From: Ectopseudomonas mendocina
GTDB lineage: Bacteria > Pseudomonadota > Gammaproteobacteria > Pseudomonadales > Pseudomonadaceae
DNA length: 63,056 nt
Assembly: GCF_008041835.1 (NCBI RefSeq)
Contig: NZ_VRYE01000028.1
Span: forward strand, 1-63,056
Reading direction: 5' to 3'
Shown here: positions 49,591-57,298 of the stretch, in pieces
Layout of the letters: each line of letters begins with the position of its first letter
Numbering within the stretch: position 1 is the first letter of the stretch
Notes under the pieces: generated by a model
Databases searched by the model: none
What the model was told of the DNA's origin: nothing
The model's input: the letters and a program-made list of their open reading frames with translations, nothing else
Translations under genes and position numbers: made by a program

Positions 49591-50998
49591 TGGACTCCTG
49601 AAGTGGCTGATGGTCCCGGTTGCCTTGCTGGTGCTGTTCGTTGCCATCCGGCTGTTCTCGGGTGGCAGCAGTTCGGCGCCACCGGCCGCGGATGCCGGTG
49701 CCAAGCTCACGCCAGCGGAAATGAAGGCGTTGGGCATCGAGGGCGATACCCCGCGCGACACCGTGGCGACGCTCGTTGCCCAAGTGAAGCAGTTGCGCAC
49801 CGAGCTTCAGACCGCGCTCTCGGACAACAAATCCCAGCGCGAAGAAAACCAGCGACTGCGCCAGCGCGAGAACTCCATTGATCAGCGCATCAATTCGGCC
49901 CTCGACTCCGAGCGTACCAACCTGCGTCGCGACCAAGAGCAGGCAGCCAGCGCGCGCCAGCAGACCGAAGGGTTGCTTGCCGACCTGCAGCGGCGTCTGG
50001 ACAGTATCGGCGGACGTGGCGGCGGCCATGCCGACCTGCCGGTGGGTCTGGGGCTGCGCGACGGCGACGAGGCCGGCATGGAAGGCGGCGTGCGATGGGT
50101 CGAACCCGACGATGCGAGGAAGGCCGAGGGGCGGAACAGCAGTCGTGGCACGGGTAGCGGCATGAGCTTCCCGACGAGCTTCGGCCCCGCGCAGAGCACG
50201 TTGGAAACCACGGCGGAAACCGTGGCGAACGCGGGCGCACGCGCAGCAGGCGTCAAGAGCGCCAAGGCGGTCTATACCGTACCGACCAATTCGACGCTGA
50301 TGGGGTCGGTGGCGATGACGGCGCTGATCGGCCGCGTGCCGATCGACGGAACCGTTAACGATCCATACCCCTTCAAGGTGTTGGTCGGACCGGACAACCT
50401 GACCGCCAATGGCATCGACATTCCCGACGTGGCCGGTGCCGTGTTCAGCGGCACCGCATCGGGAGATTGGACGCTCTCGTGCGTGCGCGGCCAGGTGCGC
50501 AGCATCACCTTCGTCTTCCACGACGGCACGATCCGCACCATCCCCGAAGACCGCGACGGCAACCAGCAGAACAACCAGCAGCGAGACGGCCTGGGCTGGA
50601 TCAGCGACCCATACGGCATTCCCTGCGTCAGCGGGGAGCGGCGCAGCAACGCCCAGCAGTACCTCGGCTCGCAAGCCCTGATTACCGCCGCCGGTGCCGG
50701 CGTCGCTTCGCTGATCGACAGCGACAGCGGCCAGATGTCCTACGTCGGCGCCGACGGCTCCATCGGGAGCGTCGGCATCTCGGGCAATGAAGCCGTGGGC
50801 CGCATCCTGGCCGGTGGCGTGCGCGACATGGCCGACTGGGTGAACAAGCTATACGGCCAGGCCTTCGCCGCCGTCTATGTCCAGCCCGGCGCGAAGGTCG
50901 CCGTCCACCTCGAAAAGCCGCTTGCCATCGACTTCGATCCCGAAGGCCGCAAGGTCGATCACCGCGCAGGAGAAAGCCATGCTCTCGAACTTGAATAA
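49580..50998 (+). CDS. TIGR03752 TraB/VirB10-like protein
   Basis: 472 residues from the ATG at 49580 (AGGAGG ahead). One membrane helix (about 7-27, LKWLMVPVALLVLFVAI), a coiled coil (about 60-135, VATLVAQVKQLRTELQTAL to LADLQRRLDS), a Gly/Ser linker, then a periplasmic beta-barrel domain (VYTVPTNSTLMGSVAMTALIGRVPIDG to AKVAVHLEKPLAIDFDP). It matches TIGR03752 (PFL_4705-like), the TraB/VirB10 counterpart spanning the envelope. Confidence 0.92.
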   Translation: MRSNGLLKWLMVPVALLVLFVAIRLFSGGSSSAPPAADAGAKLTPAEMKALGIEGDTPRDTVATLVAQVKQLRTELQTALSDNKSQREENQRLRQRENSIDQRINSALDSERTNLRRDQEQAASARQQTEGLLADLQRRLDSIGGRGGGHADLPVGLGLRDGDEAGMEGGVRWVEPDDARKAEGRNSSRGTGSGMSFPTSFGPAQSTLETTAETVANAGARAAGVKSAKAVYTVPTNSTLMGSVAMTALIGRVPIDGTVNDPYPFKVLVGPDNLTANGIDIPDVAGAVFSGTASGDWTLSCVRGQVRSITFVFHDGTIRTIPEDRDGNQQNNQQRDGLGWISDPYGIPCVSGERRSNAQQYLGSQALITAAGAGVASLIDSDSGQMSYVGADGSIGSVGISGNEAVGRILAGGVRDMADWVNKLYGQAFAAVYVQPGAKVAVHLEKPLAIDFDPEGRKVDHRAGESHALELE

Positions 50999-51419
50999 GG
51001 GCCTGGCGCTGGCCCTCGCCGTCGCGGTGCTCGGCGGCTGTGCCACCAGCAAGGAAAAGCTGCTCCCGCACGGCGACAGCACGATGATGGACATCTGGCA
51101 GCAGAACGCCGGCGACGGCAGCGGTGGCGCCGGCCAGGTGGCGCGCAGGCAATTGCTCGATGCACGCCAGAGCCTGCGCCGGCCGCTGACCGAGGCCGAC
51201 GTGGAGGCCGCGCCCGCCGAACAGATGCGCTACACGCGCACGGCGCGAAACGAGGTCTATCGCCAGTTCCACCGCCTCCCGAACCCCGATCTTGTCATGT
51301 ATGTGTACCCGCACCTGGCGGGTACCGACCCCGTGCCTGTTCCGGGCTACACGACAGTCTTCCCCCTGTACCAGCGCGTGCAGTACGCCATGCCGGGCGA
51401 GCGCGTGGAGGACTACTGA
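50979..51419 (+). CDS. TIGR03751 TraV-like lipoprotein
   Basis: 146 residues from the ATG at 50979 (GGAGAAAGCC upstream), overlapping the TraB-like gene by 20 bases. The lipobox is VLGGC in LALALAVAVLGGCATSKEK. The mature protein contains TMMDIWQQNAGDGSG and LPNPDLVMYVYPHLAGTDPVPVPGYTTVFPLY, matching TIGR03751. As an outer-membrane lipoprotein it would be the TraV/VirB7 part of the core complex. Confidence 0.92.
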   Translation: MLSNLNKGLALALAVAVLGGCATSKEKLLPHGDSTMMDIWQQNAGDGSGGAGQVARRQLLDARQSLRRPLTEADVEAAPAEQMRYTRTARNEVYRQFHRLPNPDLVMYVYPHLAGTDPVPVPGYTTVFPLYQRVQYAMPGERVEDY

Positions 51420-54286
51420 TGCGCTGGAAACTCCCTTGGCCGAAGCTGGCTGCATCCGATGGTGGCAATGACGAGCAGCCGGACGGCTGGCAGCGCCACG
51501 TCGAGGCGTTGCGTCAGGCTGGAATCCCCGAACCAGGAGCGACGGTCAAGGGCCGCAGGCCGGCGACCGTGGCGGACGAGCAGGCGCTGTACGACGTCGC
51601 GCCGTCGTTCGCGGAACTGCTGCCCTGGGTGGAGTTCCTGTCCGAGTCGAAGTCCATGCTGCTGGAGGACGGGCAATCGGTCGCGGCCTTCTACGAGCTG
51701 GTCCCGCTGGGCACCGAAGGTCGGGAGCCTGGCTGGCTCGCGCATGCCCGCGATGCGCTCGAAAACGCGCTCCAGGACTCGTTCGATGAGCTGGACGAGA
51801 ACCCCTGGGTGCTCCAGCTCTACGCCCAGGACGAACCCAGCTTCGACCAGTACATGCAGACGTTGCGTGACTACGTGCAACCGCGCGCCCGCGGCACGGC
51901 CTTCACCGAGTTCTATCTTCGCTTCTTCGGCCACCACCTGCGCGCGGTGGCCAAGCCCGGCGGCCTGTTCGAGGACACGGTGGTCACGCGGTTGCGCTGG
52001 CGCGGCCAGACGCGGCGCGTGCGCATGGTGGTCTATCGCCGGGCCACCGGCCAGGCGAACCGCCGTGGCCAGACACCCGAGCAAATGCTGAACATCGTCT
52101 GCGATCGCCTTTGCGGCGGCCTGGCGAACGCCGGCATCCAGGCCCGGCGCATGGTCGCGGCCGATGTTCACGACTGGTTGCTGCGGTGGTTCAACCCACG
52201 CCCAACGATGCTCGGGCCAAGCGCTGAGAATCGAGAGCGCTTCTATGCGCTGGCCCGCTATCCCGACGAGGTGGAGGAAGGCGAGATCGAGCTGGCGAGT
52301 GGTCGGGATTTCAGCCAACGGCTGTTCTTCGGTCAGCCTCGCTCCGATGCCGGGCACGGCACCTGGTACTTCGACGGCATGCCGCACCGTGTGCTGGTCA
52401 CCGACCGACTACGCATGCCGCCCGGTACGGGACACCTGACTGGCGAAACCCGCAAGGGCGATGCGATCAACACGCTTTTCGATCAGATGCCCGAAGACAC
52501 CACGATGTGTCTGACCATGGTGGCGACGCCCCAGGACATCCTCGAATCGCACCTGAACCACCTGGCGAAGAAGGCTGTCGGCGAAACACTGGCATCGGAG
52601 CAGACGCTCAAGGATGTGCAGGAGGCGCGCTCGCTCATCGGCAGCGCGCACAAGCTCTACCGCGGCACGCTGGCCTTCTATCTGCGCGGACGCGACGAAG
52701 CCGAGCTTGACAGGCGCGGCCTGGACCTCGCCAACGTGATGCTCAACGCGGGGTTGCAGCCCGTGCGCGAGGACGATGAAGTTGCGCCGCTCAACAGCTA
52801 CCTGCGCTGGCTACCGTGCTGCTACAACCCTGCGCAGGATCGGCGGAACTGGTTCACCCAACTGATGTTCGCCCAGCATGTGGCGAATCTCTCGCCGGCG
52901 TGGGGTCGCAGCCAGGGTACGGGCCATCCGGGCAACACGTTCTTCAACCGCGGTGGCGGGCCGATCACGTTTGATCCACTGAACCGCTTGGACAGGCAGA
53001 TGAACGCCCATCTGTTCCTATTCGGCCCCACCGGCTCGGGCAAGAGCGCAACGCTCAACAACCTCTTGAATCAGGTCACGGCCATCTACCGGCCGCGGCT
53101 GTTCATCGTGGAAGCCGGCAACAGCTTCGGCTTGTTCAGCGACTTCGCCAAGCGCCTGAGTCTGACCGTAAACCGGGTCAAGCTGGCTCCTGGCTCAGGC
53201 ATCAGCCTGGCGCCGTTCGCCGACGCTCGCCGGCTGATCGAAACGCCCAGCAACGTGCAGACGCTTGATGCCGATGCACTGGATGAAGAATTGCCAGCCG
53301 ATTCCTCGGTCATGGAGGAGGACGAGCAGCGCGACGTGCTGGGTGAACTGGAGATCACGGCACGGCTGATGATCACAGGCGGCGAGGACAAGGAAGAAGC
53401 CAGGATGACGCGGGCCGATCGCTCGCTGATCCGCCAGTGCATCCTCGATGCCGCCGAGCACTGCGTGGCCGAGAAACGCACGGTGCTCACGCGCGATGTG
53501 CGCAACGCGCTGCGCACGCGCGGCCAGGACCCGACGCTGCCCGAGATGCGGCGCGTGCGGCTGCTGGAGATGGCGGACGCGATGGACATGTTCTGCCAAG
53601 GCACGGACGGCGAGATGTTCGATCGCGATGGCACGCCGTGGCCCGAGGCCGACATCACGCTGGTGGATCTCGCGACCTATGCCCGGGAGGGCTACAACGC
53701 GCAGCTCTCCATCGCCTACATCAGCCTGATCAGCACGGTGAACAACATCGCCGAGCGCGACCAGTACCTGGGCCGTCCGATCATCAATGTGACCGACGAA
53801 GGCCACATCATCACGAAGAACCCGCTGCTCGCGCCCTACGTTGTAAAAATTACAAAAATGTGGCGCAAGCTAGGGGCCTGGTTCTGGCTGGCTACACAAA
53901 ATATCGACGATCTGCCGCGTGCCGCGGAGCCCATGCTCAACATGATTGAGTGGTGGATCTGCCTGTCGATGCCGCCCGATGAGGTCGAGAAGATTGCACG
54001 CTTCCGCGAACTCTCGCCCGCGCAGAAAGCGCTGATGCTCTCGGCGCGCAAAGAAGCGGGCAAGTTCACCGAGGGCGTCATCCTTTCCAAGAGCATGGAA
54101 GTGCTGTTCCGCGCCGTGCCGCCCAGCCTGTACTTGGCGTTGGCGCAGACCGAACCCGAAGAGAAGGCCGAGCGCTACCAGCTCATCCAGCACTACGGCT
54201 GCACCGAACTGGAAGCGGCCTTCAAGGTGGCCGAGAAGATCGACCAGGCGCGCGGCATCGAGTCGCCGGCCTTGGAACTGTCGTAA
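51419..54286 (+). CDS. TIGR03744 TraC/VirB4-like conjugation ATPase
   Basis: 955 residues, starting in a TGATG overlap. The N-terminal half is typical of TraC/VirB4; Walker A FGPTGSGKSATLNNLLNQ lies at about 535-552, and the Walker B region with VTDEGHIITKNP near residue 789. LSPAQKALMLSARKEAGKFTEGVIL is near the C-terminus. It matches TIGR03744 (PFL_4706-like). The ATPase powers pilus assembly and substrate transfer at the inner membrane. It is the longest gene of the region and its codon use matches its neighbours. Confidence 0.95.
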   Translation: MRWKLPWPKLAASDGGNDEQPDGWQRHVEALRQAGIPEPGATVKGRRPATVADEQALYDVAPSFAELLPWVEFLSESKSMLLEDGQSVAAFYELVPLGTEGREPGWLAHARDALENALQDSFDELDENPWVLQLYAQDEPSFDQYMQTLRDYVQPRARGTAFTEFYLRFFGHHLRAVAKPGGLFEDTVVTRLRWRGQTRRVRMVVYRRATGQANRRGQTPEQMLNIVCDRLCGGLANAGIQARRMVAADVHDWLLRWFNPRPTMLGPSAENRERFYALARYPDEVEEGEIELASGRDFSQRLFFGQPRSDAGHGTWYFDGMPHRVLVTDRLRMPPGTGHLTGETRKGDAINTLFDQMPEDTTMCLTMVATPQDILESHLNHLAKKAVGETLASEQTLKDVQEARSLIGSAHKLYRGTLAFYLRGRDEAELDRRGLDLANVMLNAGLQPVREDDEVAPLNSYLRWLPCCYNPAQDRRNWFTQLMFAQHVANLSPAWGRSQGTGHPGNTFFNRGGGPITFDPLNRLDRQMNAHLFLFGPTGSGKSATLNNLLNQVTAIYRPRLFIVEAGNSFGLFSDFAKRLSLTVNRVKLAPGSGISLAPFADARRLIETPSNVQTLDADALDEELPADSSVMEEDEQRDVLGELEITARLMITGGEDKEEARMTRADRSLIRQCILDAAEHCVAEKRTVLTRDVRNALRTRGQDPTLPEMRRVRLLEMADAMDMFCQGTDGEMFDRDGTPWPEADITLVDLATYAREGYNAQLSIAYISLISTVNNIAERDQYLGRPIINVTDEGHIITKNPLLAPYVVKITKMWRKLGAWFWLATQNIDDLPRAAEPMLNMIEWWICLSMPPDEVEKIARFRELSPAQKALMLSARKEAGKFTEGVILSKSMEVLFRAVPPSLYLALAQTEPEEKAERYQLIQHYGCTELEAAFKVAEKIDQARGIESPALELS

Positions 54287-54299
54287 GACGGAGAACGCC

Positions 54300-55064
54300 A
54301 TGGAACAGAAACGTCCTTCCATTCCGATGCAGGTCCAGGCGTTCCGCCGCCGCAACGGGCGGCCCTGCTGGCCCTGGGCATCGGCTGCTGTGCTGGTCGC
54401 GCTGCTGCTGATCTGGCTTGTGTCGAGGTCGCCCGGCGAATCCCCGCCGCAGCCGCCCACGCCGGTCAGCATGGCACCGGTGGCCGGGCCGCCCTGGCTA
54501 ATGGGCAACCCCAAAGGCCGTTTCACGCTGACGCTCTATGCTGACCTGGAGTGCCCGTTCTGCCGGGAGTATTTCCCGCAGCTCAAGCGGTGGATCGGCA
54601 ACAACACCGACGTGGCGCTGCAATGGCACCACCAGCCGCTGGCCGAGCATGAGCCGGCCGCGTCAGCCGAGGCACGCCTAGTGGAATGCGCTGCCGAAGC
54701 AGGTGGGCATGTCGCATTCTGGCAGGCGATCGAATGGGTCTATGCCCACACGCGCAGCGACGGCCAGGGCTTGCCCGATGGCTTGCGCTACCCCGAATCG
54801 ACGCCAGCCATCGAGCAGTGCATGGCAAGCGAAAGGCCCAGTGCGGCTATCCGCGCCCAGGCTGCGGAAGCCACCAAGAGCGGCGTAACCGCCACGCCGT
54901 CGCTGCGCCTGCTCGATCGCCAAACGGGCCAGGCCATCCTGCTGCAGGGGCCGATCGAGGGCGATGCCTTGCTGTCAGCCATGGACATGCTGGCGGCTGA
55001 CGATCCGACCAGCACACCCATATCCGAAATGCCTGCCGACCTCGTCGGCGACATGCCCAGGTAG
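54300..55064 (+). CDS. DsbA-like thiol oxidoreductase of the ICE
   Basis: 254 residues. A membrane anchor (about 25-42, PWASAAVLVALLLIWLV) is followed by a DsbA/thioredoxin fold: LTLYADLECPFCREYFPQLKRW with the active-site pair Cys85-Pro-Phe-Cys88 and a cis-Pro region GVTATPSLRLLD (about 195-206). It probably makes disulfides in the cysteine-rich T4SS proteins encoded downstream (TraU- and TraH-like). Its last codons overlap RNA element copy D. Thirteen bases separate it from the ATPase gene. Confidence 0.88.
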   Translation: MEQKRPSIPMQVQAFRRRNGRPCWPWASAAVLVALLLIWLVSRSPGESPPQPPTPVSMAPVAGPPWLMGNPKGRFTLTLYADLECPFCREYFPQLKRWIGNNTDVALQWHHQPLAEHEPAASAEARLVECAAEAGGHVAFWQAIEWVYAHTRSDGQGLPDGLRYPESTPAIEQCMASERPSAAIRAQAAEATKSGVTATPSLRLLDRQTGQAILLQGPIEGDALLSAMDMLAADDPTSTPISEMPADLVGDMPR

Positions 55065-55166
55065 CCCCGGTCTTCAAGGCTACGGCGCAGTCCTCTGCGC
55101 TGACCGCGACTTGTTCGTCTTGCATCCTGGCCGCGAACGGTCACCGCAATCGCGGTGATGGATGCA
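55035..55166 (+). promoter_or_regulatory. Repeated multi-hairpin RNA element, copy D
   Basis: GCCGAC-CTC-GTCGGC (55035-55049), GACATGCCCAG, GTAGCC/GGCTAC (55061-55083), GCGCAG/CTGCGC (55085-55100), and an outer stem GCATCC (55122-55127) / GGATGC (55160-55165) enclosing CACCGC/GCGGTG (55142-55157). The first hairpin and the start of the second fall inside the last codons of the DsbA-like gene. The radC-like gene starts 78 bases after it. Confidence 0.65.
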
Positions 55167-55242
55167 TCTTTTCATTCTCATCCCCAGGAGGGCTTGCCCT
55201 CGGGGGCACGCGCCCTCCGATCTCACCGTCTGGAGGTTCGCC

Positions 55243-55737
55243 ATGTCTTTCGCCATCAATGACTCCTGTGTGGAGTCGCTGTCCGCCGTAGCTGCCCAGC
55301 ACGAGGACTGGATCATCCAGCAGGCCATCGTGCTGCTGGAAAAACGGATCTTCAAAGCTGGACCATGCCTCAGCCGGCCGGCCGCCGTGCGGGACTATCT
55401 GCGCGTGAAACTGGTCGCTGAACCCAACGAGATATTCGCCGCTGTGTTCCTGGATAGCATGCACCAGGTACTAGCCTACGAGCCATTGTTCAGGGGCACG
55501 ATCAACTCGACTTCCGTTTATCCACGTGTCGTCGTACAGCGTGTGCTGGAGTTGAACGCCGCCGCGGTGGTCTTCGCGCACCAGCACCCCTCGGGCATCT
55601 CCGAGCCGTCGAGCGCGGATCGTGTGCTGACCCAGCAACTGCAGGCCGCGCTGGCGCTCATCGATGTACGGGTACTGGATCACATCATCGTAGGCCAAGG
55701 TTCCCCGTTCTCCTTTGCGGAGTCAGGCCTGCTGTAA
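55243..55737 (+). CDS. radC: RadC-like JAB-domain protein
   Basis: 164 residues from the ATG at 55243 (GGAGG upstream). Only the RadC JAMM/MPN domain is present: VFLDSMHQVLAYEPLFRGTIN, then the metal-binding AHQHPSGISEPSSAD with His113, His115 and Asp126, and VRVLDHIIVGQG. The N-terminal HhH part of chromosomal RadC is missing, as usual for ICE- and plasmid-borne copies. Despite its name no DNA repair role is established. A hairpin leader and RNA element copy D precede it and a strong terminator follows. Confidence 0.9.
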   Translation: MSFAINDSCVESLSAVAAQHEDWIIQQAIVLLEKRIFKAGPCLSRPAAVRDYLRVKLVAEPNEIFAAVFLDSMHQVLAYEPLFRGTINSTSVYPRVVVQRVLELNAAAVVFAHQHPSGISEPSSADRVLTQQLQAALALIDVRVLDHIIVGQGSPFSFAESGLL

Positions 55738-55763
55738 CGGTCGCATTGCTTCATTGATCCTCG

Positions 55764-55788
55764 CGGAGGCTTCGGCCTCCGTTTTTTT
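55764..55788 (+). terminator. Intrinsic terminator after radC
   Basis: CGGAGGC (55764-55770), TTCG loop, GCCTCCG (55775-55781), then TTTTTTT. Confidence 0.92.
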
Positions 55789-55823
55789 ATGGCGCGGGAC
55801 AAGCAGGTATGCGGGCAGCCCGC

Positions 55824-55845
55824 GATGCGCATTGTTTGTTGGGGT
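55824..55845 (+). promoter_or_regulatory. TTGTTTG motif before the TIGR03757 operon
   Basis: GCGCATTGTTTGTTGGGG at 55827-55844; the TTGTTTG core is 67 bases before the next start codon and directly follows a strong terminator, so a promoter is needed here. Confidence 0.5.
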
Positions 55846-55898
55846 GGCATCGGGTTCGCGTTTGACTATGGCCCTGATCAACTTTCGGGGCACGCGAC

Positions 55899-56345
55899 AT
55901 GCCGGCATCCTTTTCCACGTTCGCGTCGGGCTGGCGAACCCTTGGTCTCGTCGTGGCGCTGCCGACGTCCCTGGCCGTGTTCAGCCCCGTCACCTTCGCA
56001 GCCGACGTACTGGTCGTCACCGACAGCCACCACCCGGTCAAGACCATGGGCGGCGAGCGGCTGATCGAGCTGGACGAAGCCCGCCGGATTGAAGCGGAGC
56101 TTTCTGCGGAACTGCCCGCCGCCCCCGAACAGGCGGCGGCCACCGTCAAGCGTCGGCTGAACCAAGGCGGCGCCGACCTACAGCGCCGCATCGCTTCCGC
56201 ATACCAGGGCGTCACCGACGCATGGAGCCTGGGCATCACCAGCATCCCGGCTGTCGTGGTGGATCAGCGCTACGTGGTCTATGGCGAGCCGGATGTGGCC
56301 CGCGCTGTCGCGCGCATCGAGCAGCGTCGGAGGACCCAGCCATGA
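55899..56345 (+). CDS. TIGR03757 periplasmic ICE protein
   Basis: 148 residues. A signal peptide (LGLVVALPTSLAVFSPVTFAADV) is followed by ADVLVVTDSHHPVKTMGGERLIEL and, near the end, AWSLGITSIPAVVVDQRYVVYGEPDVARA. This is TIGR03757 (PFL_4709-like), with a thioredoxin-like end resembling TrbC/TraW C-termini but no cysteine pair. First gene of the operon TIGR03757-03756-03755-membrane protein-TraG; overlaps the next gene (ATGA). Confidence 0.88.
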   Translation: MPASFSTFASGWRTLGLVVALPTSLAVFSPVTFAADVLVVTDSHHPVKTMGGERLIELDEARRIEAELSAELPAAPEQAAATVKRRLNQGGADLQRRIASAYQGVTDAWSLGITSIPAVVVDQRYVVYGEPDVARAVARIEQRRRTQP

Positions 56346-57289
56346 CGCGACCATTCGACCTGATGCGCCGCATGCGGGCCGGCGTGGCTTCCTTGCTGCT
56401 GCTCAGCGCCGCGGGTAGCTACGCCTTGAACACCACCGCCATCGTTGCCTCGGTGGCCTCGCCCGATTGCTTGGAGTACCGGGTGGTGGGTATCTGCTAC
56501 TGGCTCTACTGCACCTGGGGAGGATGCACGGTGCGCACCTCTGTCAAGGTGCGGCACTACATCCCCGATGCGGTCGTCTCCAGCTACAGCAACACGGGCA
56601 AGAACCCGTGGGTCGAAGTCCGGGCGATGAGTACGGCCAATCCGTCCGCCCAAGCGGGGGGCGATGGAACGACGAACGAGGATCACGAAAACAATCTTGC
56701 GAAATTCAAGAACGCCGACGTGATCGGCCATCCCGGCGTCGAGGTGTTCAACCAGTTTGTTTCGTCCTCGGGCTACTTCTGCGAGGGCGCGGGAACGGCA
56801 TTCATGCCGTATCTGCTCAGCACCTTGGACACGCTTGCCTGGCGCTACAACATGCCCGAGATGGCCTACCCGGAGGCATTGATTCCCGGCATGCGCGAGG
56901 TCGGCGCACGCACCACGATGAACCTTTGGGGCAACGTGTATCCCCGCGGCGGCTTCCTGCACCAGACCGACGACCACAAATCGGGGGCCGTGGTGGCCCA
57001 GCGTGCGGGAGATATCGTCACTCGCCGGGGGCAGTTGCACGTGTACCAGCCGCTGCTTGCCAACGCCCGCGATGGCTACTGGCCCGCCGGCGCGCTGATG
57101 GAGGGTGATGCCTCGACTGGCAAGTGGCAGGAACTCACGCCCGTCCTGTCCTCGTCCTGCACGGTTTTCCCACGCACCGGCTTCCTGACCCAGGCCCAGC
57201 AAGGCGACTACGCCTGGGCACTGTGGCGGCCGTATGCCTGCTGCGAACGCCGTGGACAGGTGTTCCTTGGAAGCGTTGATTTCCTTTGA
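56342..57289 (+). CDS. TIGR03756 TraU-like protein
   Basis: 315 residues with a signal peptide (ASLLLLSAAGSYALNTTA). Cysteine-rich near the N-terminus (SPDCLEYRVVGICYWLYCTWGGCTVRTSVKVRHYIPDAVV), a pattern of TraU proteins, and again near the end (PYACCERRGQVFLGSVDFL). It matches TIGR03756 (PFL_4710-like). TraU-like proteins stabilise the mating pair channel in the periplasm and need disulfide bonds, which the DsbA-like protein encoded upstream could provide. Confidence 0.9.
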   Translation: MTRPFDLMRRMRAGVASLLLLSAAGSYALNTTAIVASVASPDCLEYRVVGICYWLYCTWGGCTVRTSVKVRHYIPDAVVSSYSNTGKNPWVEVRAMSTANPSAQAGGDGTTNEDHENNLAKFKNADVIGHPGVEVFNQFVSSSGYFCEGAGTAFMPYLLSTLDTLAWRYNMPEMAYPEALIPGMREVGARTTMNLWGNVYPRGGFLHQTDDHKSGAVVAQRAGDIVTRRGQLHVYQPLLANARDGYWPAGALMEGDASTGKWQELTPVLSSSCTVFPRTGFLTQAQQGDYAWALWRPYACCERRGQVFLGSVDFL

Positions 57290-57298
57290 GGTGCCGCG

